A DNA stretch of 64,000 nucleotides from Selenomonadaceae bacterium (GTDB taxonomy: Bacteria; Bacillota; Negativicutes; Selenomonadales; Selenomonadaceae), in NCBI GenBank assembly GCA_017634675.1, contig JAGBMX010000033.1:1-64000 (forward strand). The letters run 5' to 3'. Position 1 is the first letter of the stretch, and each line of letters opens with the position of its first letter. The notes under the pieces were generated by a model. The model did no database searches, was not told the origin of the DNA, and saw only the letters and a list, made by a program, of their open reading frames with translations. The position numbers and the translations under genes are program-made. Below are positions 32,643 to 41,479 of the stretch, piece by piece.

Positions 32643-33844
32643 TATTTAAAAGCAAGACCTATAATAAAAATCGTTGCGCCTACGATACTACCTACGATGG
32701 AGCCGTTCATTCGTATCCAAATTAGATCGCTTTCAACTTTTTCATATACCATTTTGTTTAGTTCGTCGTCTGTAAGAGCGCTTATAGCATCGTTTACAAC
32801 ATCCGCCACTTTTGTATGAGCGTAAAGAGCGCTTCTTGCCATTACATCGTAGATTAAATGCTCTAAAATTCCATATAAATGGGCGTCGGATTCGATTAGA
32901 GTGAGAAGTCTGCCGTACTCTTCTGAAACGAAATCGTCGGCATTTTCGTAAGTTGCCTTTTCGATAATTTCTTCTAATGCGCTTTCAATGTTAAGCGCAG
33001 AAAAAATTGCATTTCTCAATTCTTCGCGATTAGTTGCATAGTCTTTGGCGGTTAGATACTTATATAATCTTTCGCGCATAAGAGAAAGAACAGTATCTTG
33101 CAACGCTTCATTGCTTGCAAATTCTTCGAAAAATGAGGCAAGCTTATTTTGAAAAATTTCGGATGCTTCGTCAAAATTTACTGCGTCAACCGCTTTGGCT
33201 ATCATGTTAAGGAAAAATGCAGATACTTCCTGAAGTTTTTCTTCCTCATATTTTACAAAGGCTTCATAGATTATTTGACGACTCTTTTCTTCCATAATCT
33301 TGGACTTTGCATATAAGGCGATTTCTTTTATCAATAGCCTGTCTTTACCGCTATTTTTTAATTCGTCTAAAATTTTTAAGATTATATTGTAAAAATTTTC
33401 TCTCAAATAGGAAATGGCATATTTTTTTCCGTTAATTTTTAAATTTTCAACTTCGCTAAGGATTTTTTCCGTTATCTCTATCTTTAAATCTTTGCTTTTG
33501 AAAAAATTTAATATAAAGGAAAAAATTTCAAATTGTTTTAAATGAGTTATCAACTTTCTTTCGGAAAAAAACTCCTGTTCCAACATAGTCGTAGTGGCTT
33601 CGATAAACTCTGCTCTGCGGCGTGGAAGTAAAGCGGTATGGTATGGAAAACCCAGAGGTTTTCTAAAAATAGCGGTAACGGCAAACCAATCGGCTATTCC
33701 GCCTACCAAAGCGGCTTCAGCAACAAATAGCAAACCGTCTGCCAAAAGATTGTCTTTAAACTCTATATGCAGCGCAAGAAAAAACAAAAAAAGGGCGGCG
33801 GCAAGGAGCAGAGTTTTATCTGCATTATTCATACCCTTCGTCAT
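32642..33844 (-). CDS. DUF445 family membrane protein (copy 2 of pair)
   Basis: The 400-residue protein has an N-terminal membrane region (about 9-55) containing GGIADWFAVTAIFRKPLG and a long helical middle. A C-terminal helix with the glycine motif NGSIVGSIVGATIFIIG ends it. DUF445 (YheB-like) proteins have no firm function. It directly follows a paralogue with the same layout (start codon next to the upstream stop), so the pair arose by duplication and is cotranscribed. AAAGGATG lies upstream of the ATG. Confidence 0.85.
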   Translation of the reverse strand: MTKGMNNADKTLLLAAALFLFFLALHIEFKDNLLADGLLFVAEAALVGGIADWFAVTAIFRKPLGFPYHTALLPRRRAEFIEATTTMLEQEFFSERKLITHLKQFEIFSFILNFFKSKDLKIEITEKILSEVENLKINGKKYAISYLRENFYNIILKILDELKNSGKDRLLIKEIALYAKSKIMEEKSRQIIYEAFVKYEEEKLQEVSAFFLNMIAKAVDAVNFDEASEIFQNKLASFFEEFASNEALQDTVLSLMRERLYKYLTAKDYATNREELRNAIFSALNIESALEEIIEKATYENADDFVSEEYGRLLTLIESDAHLYGILEHLIYDVMARSALYAHTKVADVVNDAISALTDDELNKMVYEKVESDLIWIRMNGSIVGSIVGATIFIIGLAFK

Positions 33845-35065
33845 TTAAAACATCCTTTCCGCTGCGTACGTTAAAAGGTAAAGTATCATACCCACAACGC
33901 CGCCGACAAATCCGCCGTTCACCCTAATCATCTGCAAATCGTCAGAAACTTTTTCTTCGACAAAATCCGTAAATTTTTCATCGCTAAGCTCTTCAAGCCG
34001 TTCTTTCACTATATTTTCTATTATTTCTTGCCTTTTTTCAATCTCGCCGGCTATAAATTTTTTGAGCCAAGCGTCAAATTTTTGCCGTAGTTCTTCGTTG
34101 GCTTCAAATTCATCGAGTTTTGTCCCTAAAAAGTTTTTTACAGACTCTTTTAACGAGTCGTTGTCAATAGATTTTTCAAAAATATCGCGAATTTTTTCTT
34201 CGGTTAAAAGATTATTTTTAATGTATTTTTTTACTGAAGAAAATTTTTCGGATAAATGTTCGTCTTCTGCAAAATTTCTCAAAGAATTTGCAAACGCTGC
34301 CCGTATATTTTCGTATTCTTCGCCTTGGCCGTTCTTTATTTCGGCAAGTTTCTTGGACATTGCGGAGTTTATTTGATTTAACAGCGTATCCTCGTCTAAA
34401 TTCAAAAATTCCACAAGAGCGTTGCGACCAAAAGAATCTCCCGTATATTCTTCAATTCCTTCTTTTAATTTTGCCTTCAAAGTTTCATTAACTTCAGGGA
34501 GATTTAACAAGTCCTCCAAAAATGAGGCGATGACGTACAAGGCGTCCTTGTCGCGTTCTATTATGACATTTGCAAGATTTGCCACGTTGTCTTTATCGAG
34601 CAGATGAAAAATACTGTCATAAAAATACGGCGCTAATTTTACCGTTAATTTTTTTCTGTCAACAGATTTTAGCCAAGCGGTTAAAATCTCGTCCAATGCC
34701 GCCATTATACGGGATTTACCGCCGCGCTCCTTTAAATATCCCAAAAAGAGAGCGGCCATATCTTCTTTATTCAAAACCCGCATAATATTTTTTGAACTTA
34801 AAATATCATGAACCACAAAATTCACAATTTCATTCATGATACGCTGTTTGTTGCGTTTTAAAATTTCCGTACGATAACTTATTCCCAAAGGTTTTCGAAA
34901 AAGCGCCACCACCGCAAACCAATCCGCCAGACCGCCTATTAACGACGCCAAAAATCCGTGATGAATGAGCGTTCCTAAAAATCCCCCGGAAAAGTAGGTT
35001 GCCCCTGCGCCAAAAAAACTTATCGCAAGGGCAGTAGTCGCTATTTTTTGTTTTGTAAAATTCAT
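33845..35065 (-). CDS. DUF445 family membrane protein (copy 1 of pair)
   Basis: The 406-residue paralogue of the downstream gene has the same plan: N-terminal helices with GGLADWFAVVALFRKPLG (near 42-59), a long charged helical domain (about 80-370), and a C-terminal helix with NGGFVGGVVGMILYLL. It is likely an inner-membrane protein with a coiled cytoplasmic or periplasmic stalk. The function is unknown. It lies 50 bases downstream of leuA on the same strand and may share its transcript. Confidence 0.85.
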   Translation of the reverse strand: MNFTKQKIATTALAISFFGAGATYFSGGFLGTLIHHGFLASLIGGLADWFAVVALFRKPLGISYRTEILKRNKQRIMNEIVNFVVHDILSSKNIMRVLNKEDMAALFLGYLKERGGKSRIMAALDEILTAWLKSVDRKKLTVKLAPYFYDSIFHLLDKDNVANLANVIIERDKDALYVIASFLEDLLNLPEVNETLKAKLKEGIEEYTGDSFGRNALVEFLNLDEDTLLNQINSAMSKKLAEIKNGQGEEYENIRAAFANSLRNFAEDEHLSEKFSSVKKYIKNNLLTEEKIRDIFEKSIDNDSLKESVKNFLGTKLDEFEANEELRQKFDAWLKKFIAGEIEKRQEIIENIVKERLEELSDEKFTDFVEEKVSDDLQMIRVNGGFVGGVVGMILYLLTYAAERMF

Positions 35066-35114
35066 TGAAGTTTACCTACCGGGATTAATCCCCAAAATCG
35101 TTTCTTTTGTACTC

Positions 35115-36794
35115 TTAAACATTTTGCTTTTCTGTTTTCATTCGATTTATTGCGCTAAAGAGCGCCGCTATTGAAGCCGTTATAATATCCGTGTCCATAC
35201 CTGCGCCCCAAGTTACGTTTTTGTCTTCCCCGGTGATGCCGATATAAGCGATTGCGCGTGAGGATTGCCCAATTTCAAGAGCATGTTCGCTATATGTCAA
35301 ATTGGTATATTTGAGGCCTAAATTTTCCTGCAACGCATTGCTTATAGCGTCAAGACGACCGTTGCCTCTAGCGTTAAACACTTTCTTTGCGCCGTTTATC
35401 ATAAGTTCTACAGTACCGCTTCTTATGCCGTCAGGCTCCTTCTTCAACGTAAAGTCCACAAGTTCGTAGGGCGTGGTCACATTTACATATTCGTCTATAA
35501 AAATTTGATAAACCTCGTCCGGCAAAAGTTCCTTATGCTTTTGGTCGGAAACTCTTTTTACGGCGTAACCAAAATTCTCTCGCATTTTCTTTGGCATTTC
35601 TATACCGTACTGATGCTCCATAATAAAGCCCACGCCACCTTTGCCGGATTGGCTGTTTATGCGAATGACGCTGCCTTCGTATTCTCTGCCAACGTCTTGG
35701 GGATCGATAGGAAGATATGGCACCGTCCAACGACTGGGATCGTTTTCTTCTCTATAGCGCATTCCCTTTGCGATAGCGTCTTGGTGTGAACCTGAGAAAG
35801 CGGCGAATACCAAATTTCCAGCGTAGGGCTGACGGTCGTGAACATGCATCCTAGTGACGCGTTCATACATCTCAACAAGTTTCGGCATATTGGAAAAATC
35901 CAGTTTGGGATCTACGCCAAGCGTGTACATATTCATGGCGATAGTAACGATATCCACGTTGCCGGTGCGTTCGCCGTTGCCGAATAATGTGCCTTCAATG
36001 CGATCTGCGCCGGCAAGAAGTCCCATCTCCGCATCCGCAACGCCGCAACCCCTGTCGTTATGAGGATGAAGCGAAAGCACCACATTATCACGATATTTTA
36101 AGTTGTCGGAAATGTAGGCTACCTGCGTAGCATAAATATGCGGCATAGACATTTCAACCGTTACGGGAATGTTTATAATTGCTTTTTTATCCGCCGTAGG
36201 TTGCCATACGTCAAGCACTTCGTTACAAACTTCCAGAGCGTATTCGGGTTCCGTACCCGTGAAACTTTCGGGAGAGTATTCAAAGCGATAATTTGCGCCG
36301 GCCTCTTCTGTTAATGTTTTTAAAAGTTTTGCGCCGTCTACGGCTATTTTCTTTATTTCTTCCTTATCCATGCGGAAAACCTGTTCGCGTTGGGCAACGG
36401 AAGTAGAGTTGTAAACATGAACAATGGCGTTTTTTACGCCCTTTAAGGCTTCAAAAGTCTTTCTTATTATATGTTCTCTCGCTTGAGTCAGAACTTGAAT
36501 TGTTACGTCATCCGGTATAAGTTTATCGTCAACGAGACGGCGGAGAAGAGCGTATTCCGTGTCGCTTGCCGCAGGAAAACCGACTTCGATTTCTTTAAAT
36601 CCGATTTCAATCAGCATTTTATAAAATTCGAGTTTCTCATCCAGACTCATGGGAATGACAAGCGATTGATTGCCGTCCCGAAGATCTACGCTACACCATA
36701 TAGGGGCTTTATCGGGGTGTTCCTTCTTTGCCCAATCCATATTCATAACGGGAGGGAGATAATATCCCTTTTTATATTTCGTAAAATTTTTCAT
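35115..36794 (-). CDS. leuA: 2-isopropylmalate synthase (LeuA type 2)
   Basis: The first committed step of leucine synthesis, condensing acetyl-CoA with 2-oxoisovalerate. The 559 residues and the opening (KYKKGYYLPPVMNMDWAKKE) match the longer LeuA2 subgroup. The HMG-CoA-lyase-like barrel has WCSVDLRDGNQSL (near 33-45) and metal-binding SLHPHNDRGCGVADAE. The C-terminal regulatory LeuA dimer domain follows. ATG 36794 has GGAGG six bases upstream; the TTG four codons earlier is part of that site. No other leu genes are nearby. Confidence 0.95.
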   Translation of the reverse strand: MKNFTKYKKGYYLPPVMNMDWAKKEHPDKAPIWCSVDLRDGNQSLVIPMSLDEKLEFYKMLIEIGFKEIEVGFPAASDTEYALLRRLVDDKLIPDDVTIQVLTQAREHIIRKTFEALKGVKNAIVHVYNSTSVAQREQVFRMDKEEIKKIAVDGAKLLKTLTEEAGANYRFEYSPESFTGTEPEYALEVCNEVLDVWQPTADKKAIINIPVTVEMSMPHIYATQVAYISDNLKYRDNVVLSLHPHNDRGCGVADAEMGLLAGADRIEGTLFGNGERTGNVDIVTIAMNMYTLGVDPKLDFSNMPKLVEMYERVTRMHVHDRQPYAGNLVFAAFSGSHQDAIAKGMRYREENDPSRWTVPYLPIDPQDVGREYEGSVIRINSQSGKGGVGFIMEHQYGIEMPKKMRENFGYAVKRVSDQKHKELLPDEVYQIFIDEYVNVTTPYELVDFTLKKEPDGIRSGTVELMINGAKKVFNARGNGRLDAISNALQENLGLKYTNLTYSEHALEIGQSSRAIAYIGITGEDKNVTWGAGMDTDIITASIAALFSAINRMKTEKQNV

Positions 36795-36876
36795 AATGAC
36801 CTCCAAGAAAATATATTGTTTCTAAACTTTACCAAAAAAAAAGGGGTTTGTCTATGAAAAACTGAGTATTTCTTTT

Positions 36877-36925
36877 AATTTTGTTGGAAGGTAAATTTTG
36901 TTGGAACATTTTTCGAACATTTTTC
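36877..36925. promoter_or_regulatory. Tandem short repeats in the leuA/solute-binding-protein spacer
   Basis: AATTTTGTTGGAA occurs twice (36877-36889 and 36894-36906). Overlapping the second copy, GAACATTTTTC is repeated head to tail (36904-36914 and 36915-36925). The stretch lies between divergent leuA and the binding-protein gene and may be an operator, but no regulator is identified. Confidence 0.4.
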
Positions 36926-36991
36926 TTCGTTCGTTGAAATAATAGTGGTTTTTTGACTGTTACTGTGTTATGATAAACAGGGGGTGATTGT

Positions 36992-38005
36992 GTGAGGCGT
37001 TTTGCAATTGTGTTTTGTGTGGCTTTGGTTGTTGCGGCAATTATTCTTTTCCCGTATATATCTATTTCAAAGGAAAGCGAACGCCCTATGCGCGAGATTA
37101 CAGCGCTTACCACGCTCCCTCCTTCGGTCGTTGAAATACTTTCCGATGAATACGAGAGAACCCGTAAAATTCGGGTTCATTTTGTGCCACTGACCAAAGA
37201 GGAAATTTTTAACAATCTGGAAAATAATACGGAAGCTTCTCTTGTTGTGGCGGATCAGGAAACATTGCGATTATCGACAAGCTGTTTTTCGCCGACCATA
37301 ACTCCTCAATGGGACTTTGTGCCGGAACATTTAAAGGATAAAGATGGATTATGGACTGGAATTTGGTATGACCCTATAGTTTTTTGCGAAAACTTAGACT
37401 ATTTAAAAACTCATAAAATCGCTCCCTTGTCGTGGCAAAATTTAGCCGCTACTAATAATATACGAATTGGAATGACGGATTTTCTCGCTGCAGAGGCTAT
37501 GGAGAATCTGTTGTTCTCCATGATTGCCCAGTATGGCGATGCGGCGGCGTATAGTATTTGGCGAGGAATTCACTCAAATGTGGTGAGTTATGCAAAATTT
37601 TTAAATAATCCGGCCCGTCAAGCCGGTATGGGAGAAGTGGATATTGCTGTTGTGGTGCAAAGCGAGGCTATTAGATATTTAAACGATGATTATCCGTTAA
37701 AGATAATATATCCTAGGGATGGCACGTCATATATGCTTGTCGGCACAGGTATTATCAGGGGTAAAGAAAACGTTGACGAAGGTACGGCGCGTGAATTTGC
37801 CGATTGGTTGCAAACTGACGAAGCGCATCAGATACTTCAAAAAAACGGTTTTTATTTTATTCCTGCAAATCCCGCCACTCTCACATATAAAAGTTTTGGC
37901 GGTAAGGAGCTTTTTTTGTATACGGCGCCAATTAATTTTTCAAAGGAACAAAAGCATGATTTTGTGGATAGATGGGTAAAATACATACGTTTGGGGGGTA
38001 ATTAA
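36992..38005 (+). CDS. Periplasmic/extracellular solute-binding protein
   Basis: The 337-residue protein has an N-terminal signal or anchor helix (about 4-26) followed by a type 2 periplasmic-binding fold resembling the Fe3+/putrescine/sulfate-binding group (WTGIWYDPIVFCENLDYLK, TDEAHQILQKNGFYFIP). The ligand is not clear. No permease or ATPase is adjacent, so it either works with a distant transporter or is an orphan. The GTG start follows AGGGGGTGA. It ends next to the rimO start. Confidence 0.8.
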   Translation: MRRFAIVFCVALVVAAIILFPYISISKESERPMREITALTTLPPSVVEILSDEYERTRKIRVHFVPLTKEEIFNNLENNTEASLVVADQETLRLSTSCFSPTITPQWDFVPEHLKDKDGLWTGIWYDPIVFCENLDYLKTHKIAPLSWQNLAATNNIRIGMTDFLAAEAMENLLFSMIAQYGDAAAYSIWRGIHSNVVSYAKFLNNPARQAGMGEVDIAVVVQSEAIRYLNDDYPLKIIYPRDGTSYMLVGTGIIRGKENVDEGTAREFADWLQTDEAHQILQKNGFYFIPANPATLTYKSFGGKELFLYTAPINFSKEQKHDFVDRWVKYIRLGGN

Positions 38006-39340
38006 GTGAAACTCGGCATGATAAGTTTGGGTTGCGCAAAAAATCTCGTAGACACGGAAACAATGTTGGGTATCTTATCCGAAGATGGATGGGAGCTTAC
38101 TGCCGATCCTGCCACGGCGGATGTTTTGATAGTGAATACTTGCGCGTTTATAGAATCGGCTAAAGAAGAATCTATCACCACCGTTATCGAAATGGCTGAT
38201 TATAAAGACAGCGGCAGGTGTCGCGCTCTTATTTTGGCGGGTTGTCTTGCGGAGCGTTACGGTAAGGAGCTTTTAGATGAACTTCCCGAAGTAGACGCTA
38301 TCGTTGGCGCAGGTTCTTGGCATCGTATAAAAGAAGGTATTTCCGCTGCGCTTCGAGGCAATCGCGCGGTTATAACAGGAGACGGCAAAATTCTTTACGA
38401 TGCGCATTCCCCGAGAGTTCGTACAACTCCCCAATATACGGCATACATAAAAATTGCCGAAGGTTGCAATCACGCCTGCGCTTTTTGCGCCATACCTCTT
38501 ATTCGCGGACATTATCGCAGTCGTAAAATAGAGGATATCGTAGAAGAAGCCGAAAAACTTGCAAATGACGGTGTCCGTGAGATTAATCTTATCGCTCAAG
38601 ATACCACCTATTATGGGACAGATATTTATGGCAAGGCGAATTTGGCGCAGCTTTTAAAGGAACTGGTTAAAATAGATAAGATTAGCTGGATTCGAGTTCT
38701 TTATTCTTATCCTAAAAATTTCACAGATGAACTGATAGAGATGTTTAAAACCGAGCCGAAAATTTTAAAGTATGTGGATCTTCCATTGCAGCACGCAGAT
38801 AACGACATATTAAAAAAGATGGGACGACCCGATACAAAAGAGAGTGTTGCAACTCTTTTAAGTAAAATTAGGAGAGAAATTCCGGATGTAACGATAAGAA
38901 CTACGTTTCTGGTAGGATTTCCGGGAGAAACTGAAGCAGCCTTTGAAAATCTCGTAGATTTTGTGAAAAATCAGAAGTTTGATAAAGCCGGGGTTTTTTC
39001 TTTTTCTAAGGAAGAAGGTACCAGAGCGGCAAAAATGTCAGATGAGGTGCCAGACGAGGTTAAAGAAGAACGATATCATAAACTCATGAGTGTACAGGGT
39101 AAGATTTCCGAGACCGTAAACGAATCTATAGAGGGAAAAATTTTTGACGTATTGGTAGAAGGAATAAACACATCGGAAAATGTAGCTGTAGGTCGTTCGT
39201 ATAGAGAAGCCCCGGAAGTTGACGGAAACGTATACATTGAAAACGCCGGCAATCTTTCTGAGGGCGAAATAGTAAAAGTGCGTGTATTGCAAGGTTTTGC
39301 TTATGATGTGGTTGGAGAACTTCTAAAGGAGGATGTGTGA
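38006..39340 (+). CDS. rimO: Ribosomal protein S12 methylthiotransferase RimO
   Basis: A radical-SAM enzyme that methylthiolates Asp of ribosomal protein S12. The 444 residues comprise an N-terminal MTTase domain with three cluster Cys (LGCAKNLVDTE, NTCAFIESAK, AGCLAERYG). A radical-SAM domain follows with CNHACAFCAIP (near 150-160), then a C-terminal TRAM domain. The GTG start follows GGGGGG by about eight bases, immediately after the binding-protein stop. Confidence 0.95.
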   Translation: MKLGMISLGCAKNLVDTETMLGILSEDGWELTADPATADVLIVNTCAFIESAKEESITTVIEMADYKDSGRCRALILAGCLAERYGKELLDELPEVDAIVGAGSWHRIKEGISAALRGNRAVITGDGKILYDAHSPRVRTTPQYTAYIKIAEGCNHACAFCAIPLIRGHYRSRKIEDIVEEAEKLANDGVREINLIAQDTTYYGTDIYGKANLAQLLKELVKIDKISWIRVLYSYPKNFTDELIEMFKTEPKILKYVDLPLQHADNDILKKMGRPDTKESVATLLSKIRREIPDVTIRTTFLVGFPGETEAAFENLVDFVKNQKFDKAGVFSFSKEEGTRAAKMSDEVPDEVKEERYHKLMSVQGKISETVNESIEGKIFDVLVEGINTSENVAVGRSYREAPEVDGNVYIENAGNLSEGEIVKVRVLQGFAYDVVGELLKEDV

Positions 39341-39927
39341 TGAAAAAAATTCTATTGGCGTTTATGCTGTTTATTATGAGCGGAACTTTTGCATTTGCGG
39401 CAGAGGATAACGGTAACATGGCGTCGGCTGTTTTATATACCAGTCTTGATTACGGATATACGATTCCTTGTCCTAAAAAACCCAATATAATTCCGGCAAG
39501 CGCTCTTTATGAGGGAGCTAAAGGTGAAGTGCTTATTTTTGAAAATGAGGAGTATTTTATAAAACACGCGTGGGTAATACGAGTGGACGCTTTTAACGAT
39601 ACCGATGTGCCGAATTTTAACGAATTGACAGGCGAAACCGGCGCCGAATATCTTAAAAAAATGAAAAAAAACTATGAAGACGTAGGTCTTGCGCCGATAG
39701 CTGATGATAATGTGGCATTTTTCGGTGTTACTGCAAAGGAAATTGAAATAGACAGTAACGGTGACGGTAAACCGGATACGGTAGCTCATACCGATCAACA
39801 AACTATGGAAGTATTTTTCCGTACCAAAAAAGGAGGACGCTACCACATTCAACTCATTGACAATCCCATCCTTCGAGCGGAGTCTATGCGCGATTGCCGC
39901 TTAGCCGTAACATTATTTAAGGATTAA
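39340..39927 (+). CDS. Exported protein of unknown function
   Basis: The 195-residue protein has a clear signal peptide (KKILLAFMLFIMSGTFAFAAED, cleavage likely after AFA near residue 21). The mature part is a small alpha/beta-looking domain with a DSNGDGKPDT segment (near 144) that resembles a calcium-binding loop, and one late Cys. I do not recognise the family. AAAGGAGG lies seven bases before the ATG; the ATG overlaps the rimO stop. Confidence 0.75.
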   Translation: MKKILLAFMLFIMSGTFAFAAEDNGNMASAVLYTSLDYGYTIPCPKKPNIIPASALYEGAKGEVLIFENEEYFIKHAWVIRVDAFNDTDVPNFNELTGETGAEYLKKMKKNYEDVGLAPIADDNVAFFGVTAKEIEIDSNGDGKPDTVAHTDQQTMEVFFRTKKGGRYHIQLIDNPILRAESMRDCRLAVTLFKD

Positions 39928-39961
39928 AAAAATGACGAGGCAATTCACCTCGTCATTTTTT
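39927..39961. terminator. Bidirectional terminator between the exported-protein gene and prs
   Basis: An AAAAAATGACGAGG/CCTCGTCATTTTTT stem with a seven-base loop lies between convergent genes. Confidence 0.88.
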
Positions 39962-40016
39962 ATTACAACATCAAGATGGTACACTATATAATGATGTTTC
40001 TTACATTCTTAAAACA

Positions 40017-40973
40017 TCATCCTCTTTTTTCAAATAATCTGCTGACAGATTCATGGGATTGAATGCACTCAATAACCTCGGCGATAGGTTCTGCCATTGA
40101 TAGCACTACTATCTTGTCTATTTTTTTATCTTCCGGTAGCGCAATTGTGTCGGTTATAACTAATTTTTCTAATGGCGAACTTTCGATTCGATCTTTTGCA
40201 GGCCCGCTTAAAATTGCATGGGAACAACAGGCAAGCACTCGTTTTACTTTTAAATCTACGAGAGCCTTTGTGCCCTCGATTAAAGAACCGGCGGAATCTA
40301 CCATGTCGTCTATTATGATGGCGGTTTTGCCCTCAACATCGCCGATTAAGTTCATAACTTCAGCAACGCCGGGTTTGGGACGACGCTTTTCTATTATGGC
40401 TATGGGAGCGCGCAAATAATCCGCCAGTATGCGGGCTCTGGTGACTCCTCCTAAATCCGGTGAGACTACAACAATATCTTCATAATTTTGTTCTCTTAAA
40501 TACTTGGCTATAACGGGCGCAGCCGCTATGTGATCTACAGGAATATCGAAAAATCCCTGTATTTGTCCGGCGTGAAGATCCACGGTAATTACGCGATCGC
40601 AACCTGCCGTTTCGATGAGATTTGCAACAAGCTTAGCCGAAATAGGCTCGCGGCCTCTTGTCTTTCTGTCTTGTCTTGCGTAAGCGTAGTAAGGCACTAT
40701 CGCCGTTACGCTGTTGGCGGAAGCTCTTCTGCAAGCATCCACCATTATGAGGAGTTCCATTAGGTTGTCGTTTACCGGTTGACTTGTTGGCTGGATAATG
40801 TAAATATCCTTGCCGCGAATGCTTTCTTCAATCACGACCTGAATTTCACCGTTGTTGAAATGACCAACGATGACATCAATAAGGTTTACGCCCAGAAAAT
40901 CCGCAATTTTTCGAGCAAGCGCCGGATTAGCGTTCCCTGTCATTATGCGAAGATTATCTCTTTTAAACTCCAT
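40017..40973 (-). CDS. prs: Ribose-phosphate pyrophosphokinase
   Basis: It makes PRPP from ribose-5-phosphate and ATP for nucleotide, NAD, His and Trp synthesis. The 318 residues are typical. Motifs seen are the flexible loop YARQDRKTRGREPIS (near 98-112), VDLHAGQIQGFFDIP, and the PRPP loop IIDDMVDSAGSL (near 219-230). AAGGAG lies nine bases before the ATG. It has its own promoter and a leader with a perfect inverted repeat. Confidence 0.97.
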   Translation of the reverse strand: MEFKRDNLRIMTGNANPALARKIADFLGVNLIDVIVGHFNNGEIQVVIEESIRGKDIYIIQPTSQPVNDNLMELLIMVDACRRASANSVTAIVPYYAYARQDRKTRGREPISAKLVANLIETAGCDRVITVDLHAGQIQGFFDIPVDHIAAAPVIAKYLREQNYEDIVVVSPDLGGVTRARILADYLRAPIAIIEKRRPKPGVAEVMNLIGDVEGKTAIIIDDMVDSAGSLIEGTKALVDLKVKRVLACCSHAILSGPAKDRIESSPLEKLVITDTIALPEDKKIDKIVVLSMAEPIAEVIECIQSHESVSRLFEKRG

Positions 40974-40993
40974 TTAAAAAACTCCTTCATACT

Positions 40994-41012
40994 CTTGCGT
41001 TAATAACGCAAG
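40994..41012. promoter_or_regulatory. Perfect inverted repeat in the prs leader
   Basis: CTTGCGTT-AAT-AACGCAAG, eight-base arms with a three-base centre, lies between the prs promoter and its ribosome site. It may be an operator or an RNA hairpin; no regulator is known. Confidence 0.5.
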
Positions 41013-41035
41013 GACGACACAAAACTCACACTCTG

Positions 41036-41064
41036 ATTATTGCATAAAGTTTTACTATATGCAA
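41036..41064 (-). promoter_or_regulatory. Promoter of prs
   Basis: On the minus strand TTGCAT (41059-41064) and AATAAT (41036-41041) are 17 bases apart, about 60 bases before the prs ATG. From here to the tRNA terminator (about 130 AT-rich bases) I see no gene. Confidence 0.6.
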
Positions 41065-41195
41065 GTGCTATTTTTATCCTAAATTTTTTTTAATGTCGTA
41101 ATATTATGTTTTTTGGCAAACGATAAAAATATTTTTCTTACATTTACTTCTATGGTCAAACGGCGAGAAAACAAAGTAAAAAATTGTTATTTAAA

Positions 41196-41225
41196 ATAAA
41201 AAGAGCTTTCCAAATGGAAAGCCCT
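41196..41225 (-). terminator. Terminator of the tRNA-Pro gene
   Basis: On the minus strand a GGGCTTTCC/GGAAAGCTC stem with an ATTT loop is followed by five T, 13 bases after the tRNA CCA end. Confidence 0.85.
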
Positions 41226-41237
41226 ACCTGCTTCAAA

Positions 41238-41314
41238 TGGTCGGAACGACAAGATTTGAACTTGCGACCTCTTCCACCCCAAGAAAGCGCTCTACCAAGC
41301 TGAGCTACGTCCCG
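41238..41314 (-). tRNA. tRNA-Pro (anticodon GGG)
   Basis: A 77-base cloverleaf with encoded CCA. The acceptor CGGGACG pairs with CGTTCCG (one G-U). The anticodon stem CTTTC/GGAAG (one G-U) holds the loop TTGGGGT, giving anticodon GGG. The T arm contains GTTCAAATC. The strong promoter TTGACA lies upstream and a terminator directly downstream, so it is a single-gene unit. Confidence 0.95.
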
Positions 41315-41325
41315 ACTACCTGTGT

Positions 41326-41355
41326 AGTCTATCACATTTTTCGCTATACTGTCAA
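41326..41355 (-). promoter_or_regulatory. Promoter of tRNA-Pro
   Basis: On the minus strand a perfect TTGACA (41350-41355) and TAGACT (41326-41331) are 18 bases apart, 11 bases before the tRNA 5' end. Confidence 0.65.
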
Positions 41356-41409
41356 GCAAAATCTTATAATTTTGGTAATTTTATTGTATTCTGTGAACAT
41401 AAATCGAAG

Positions 41410-41438
41410 TTGCAAGCGAATAACGATTATGATAAAAT
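41410..41438 (+). promoter_or_regulatory. Promoter of the cobalamin gene block
   Basis: TTGCAA (41410-41415) and TAAAAT (41433-41438) are 17 bases apart, 41 bases before the cobM ATG. The leader is too short for a cobalamin riboswitch and no B12-box-like sequence is seen. Confidence 0.65.
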
Positions 41439-41479
41439 ATCTTAAAATATACTAAGACGTTACAAGCGAGGCGAATGTG

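Noticed and set aside
36992-38005. Calling an ABC importer system from the binding protein
   Set aside because: No permease or ATPase gene is adjacent; the neighbours are leuA and rimO.
41356-41479. Cobalamin riboswitch before cobM
   Set aside because: The space between promoter and start is 41 bases and no B12-box-like sequence is visible.
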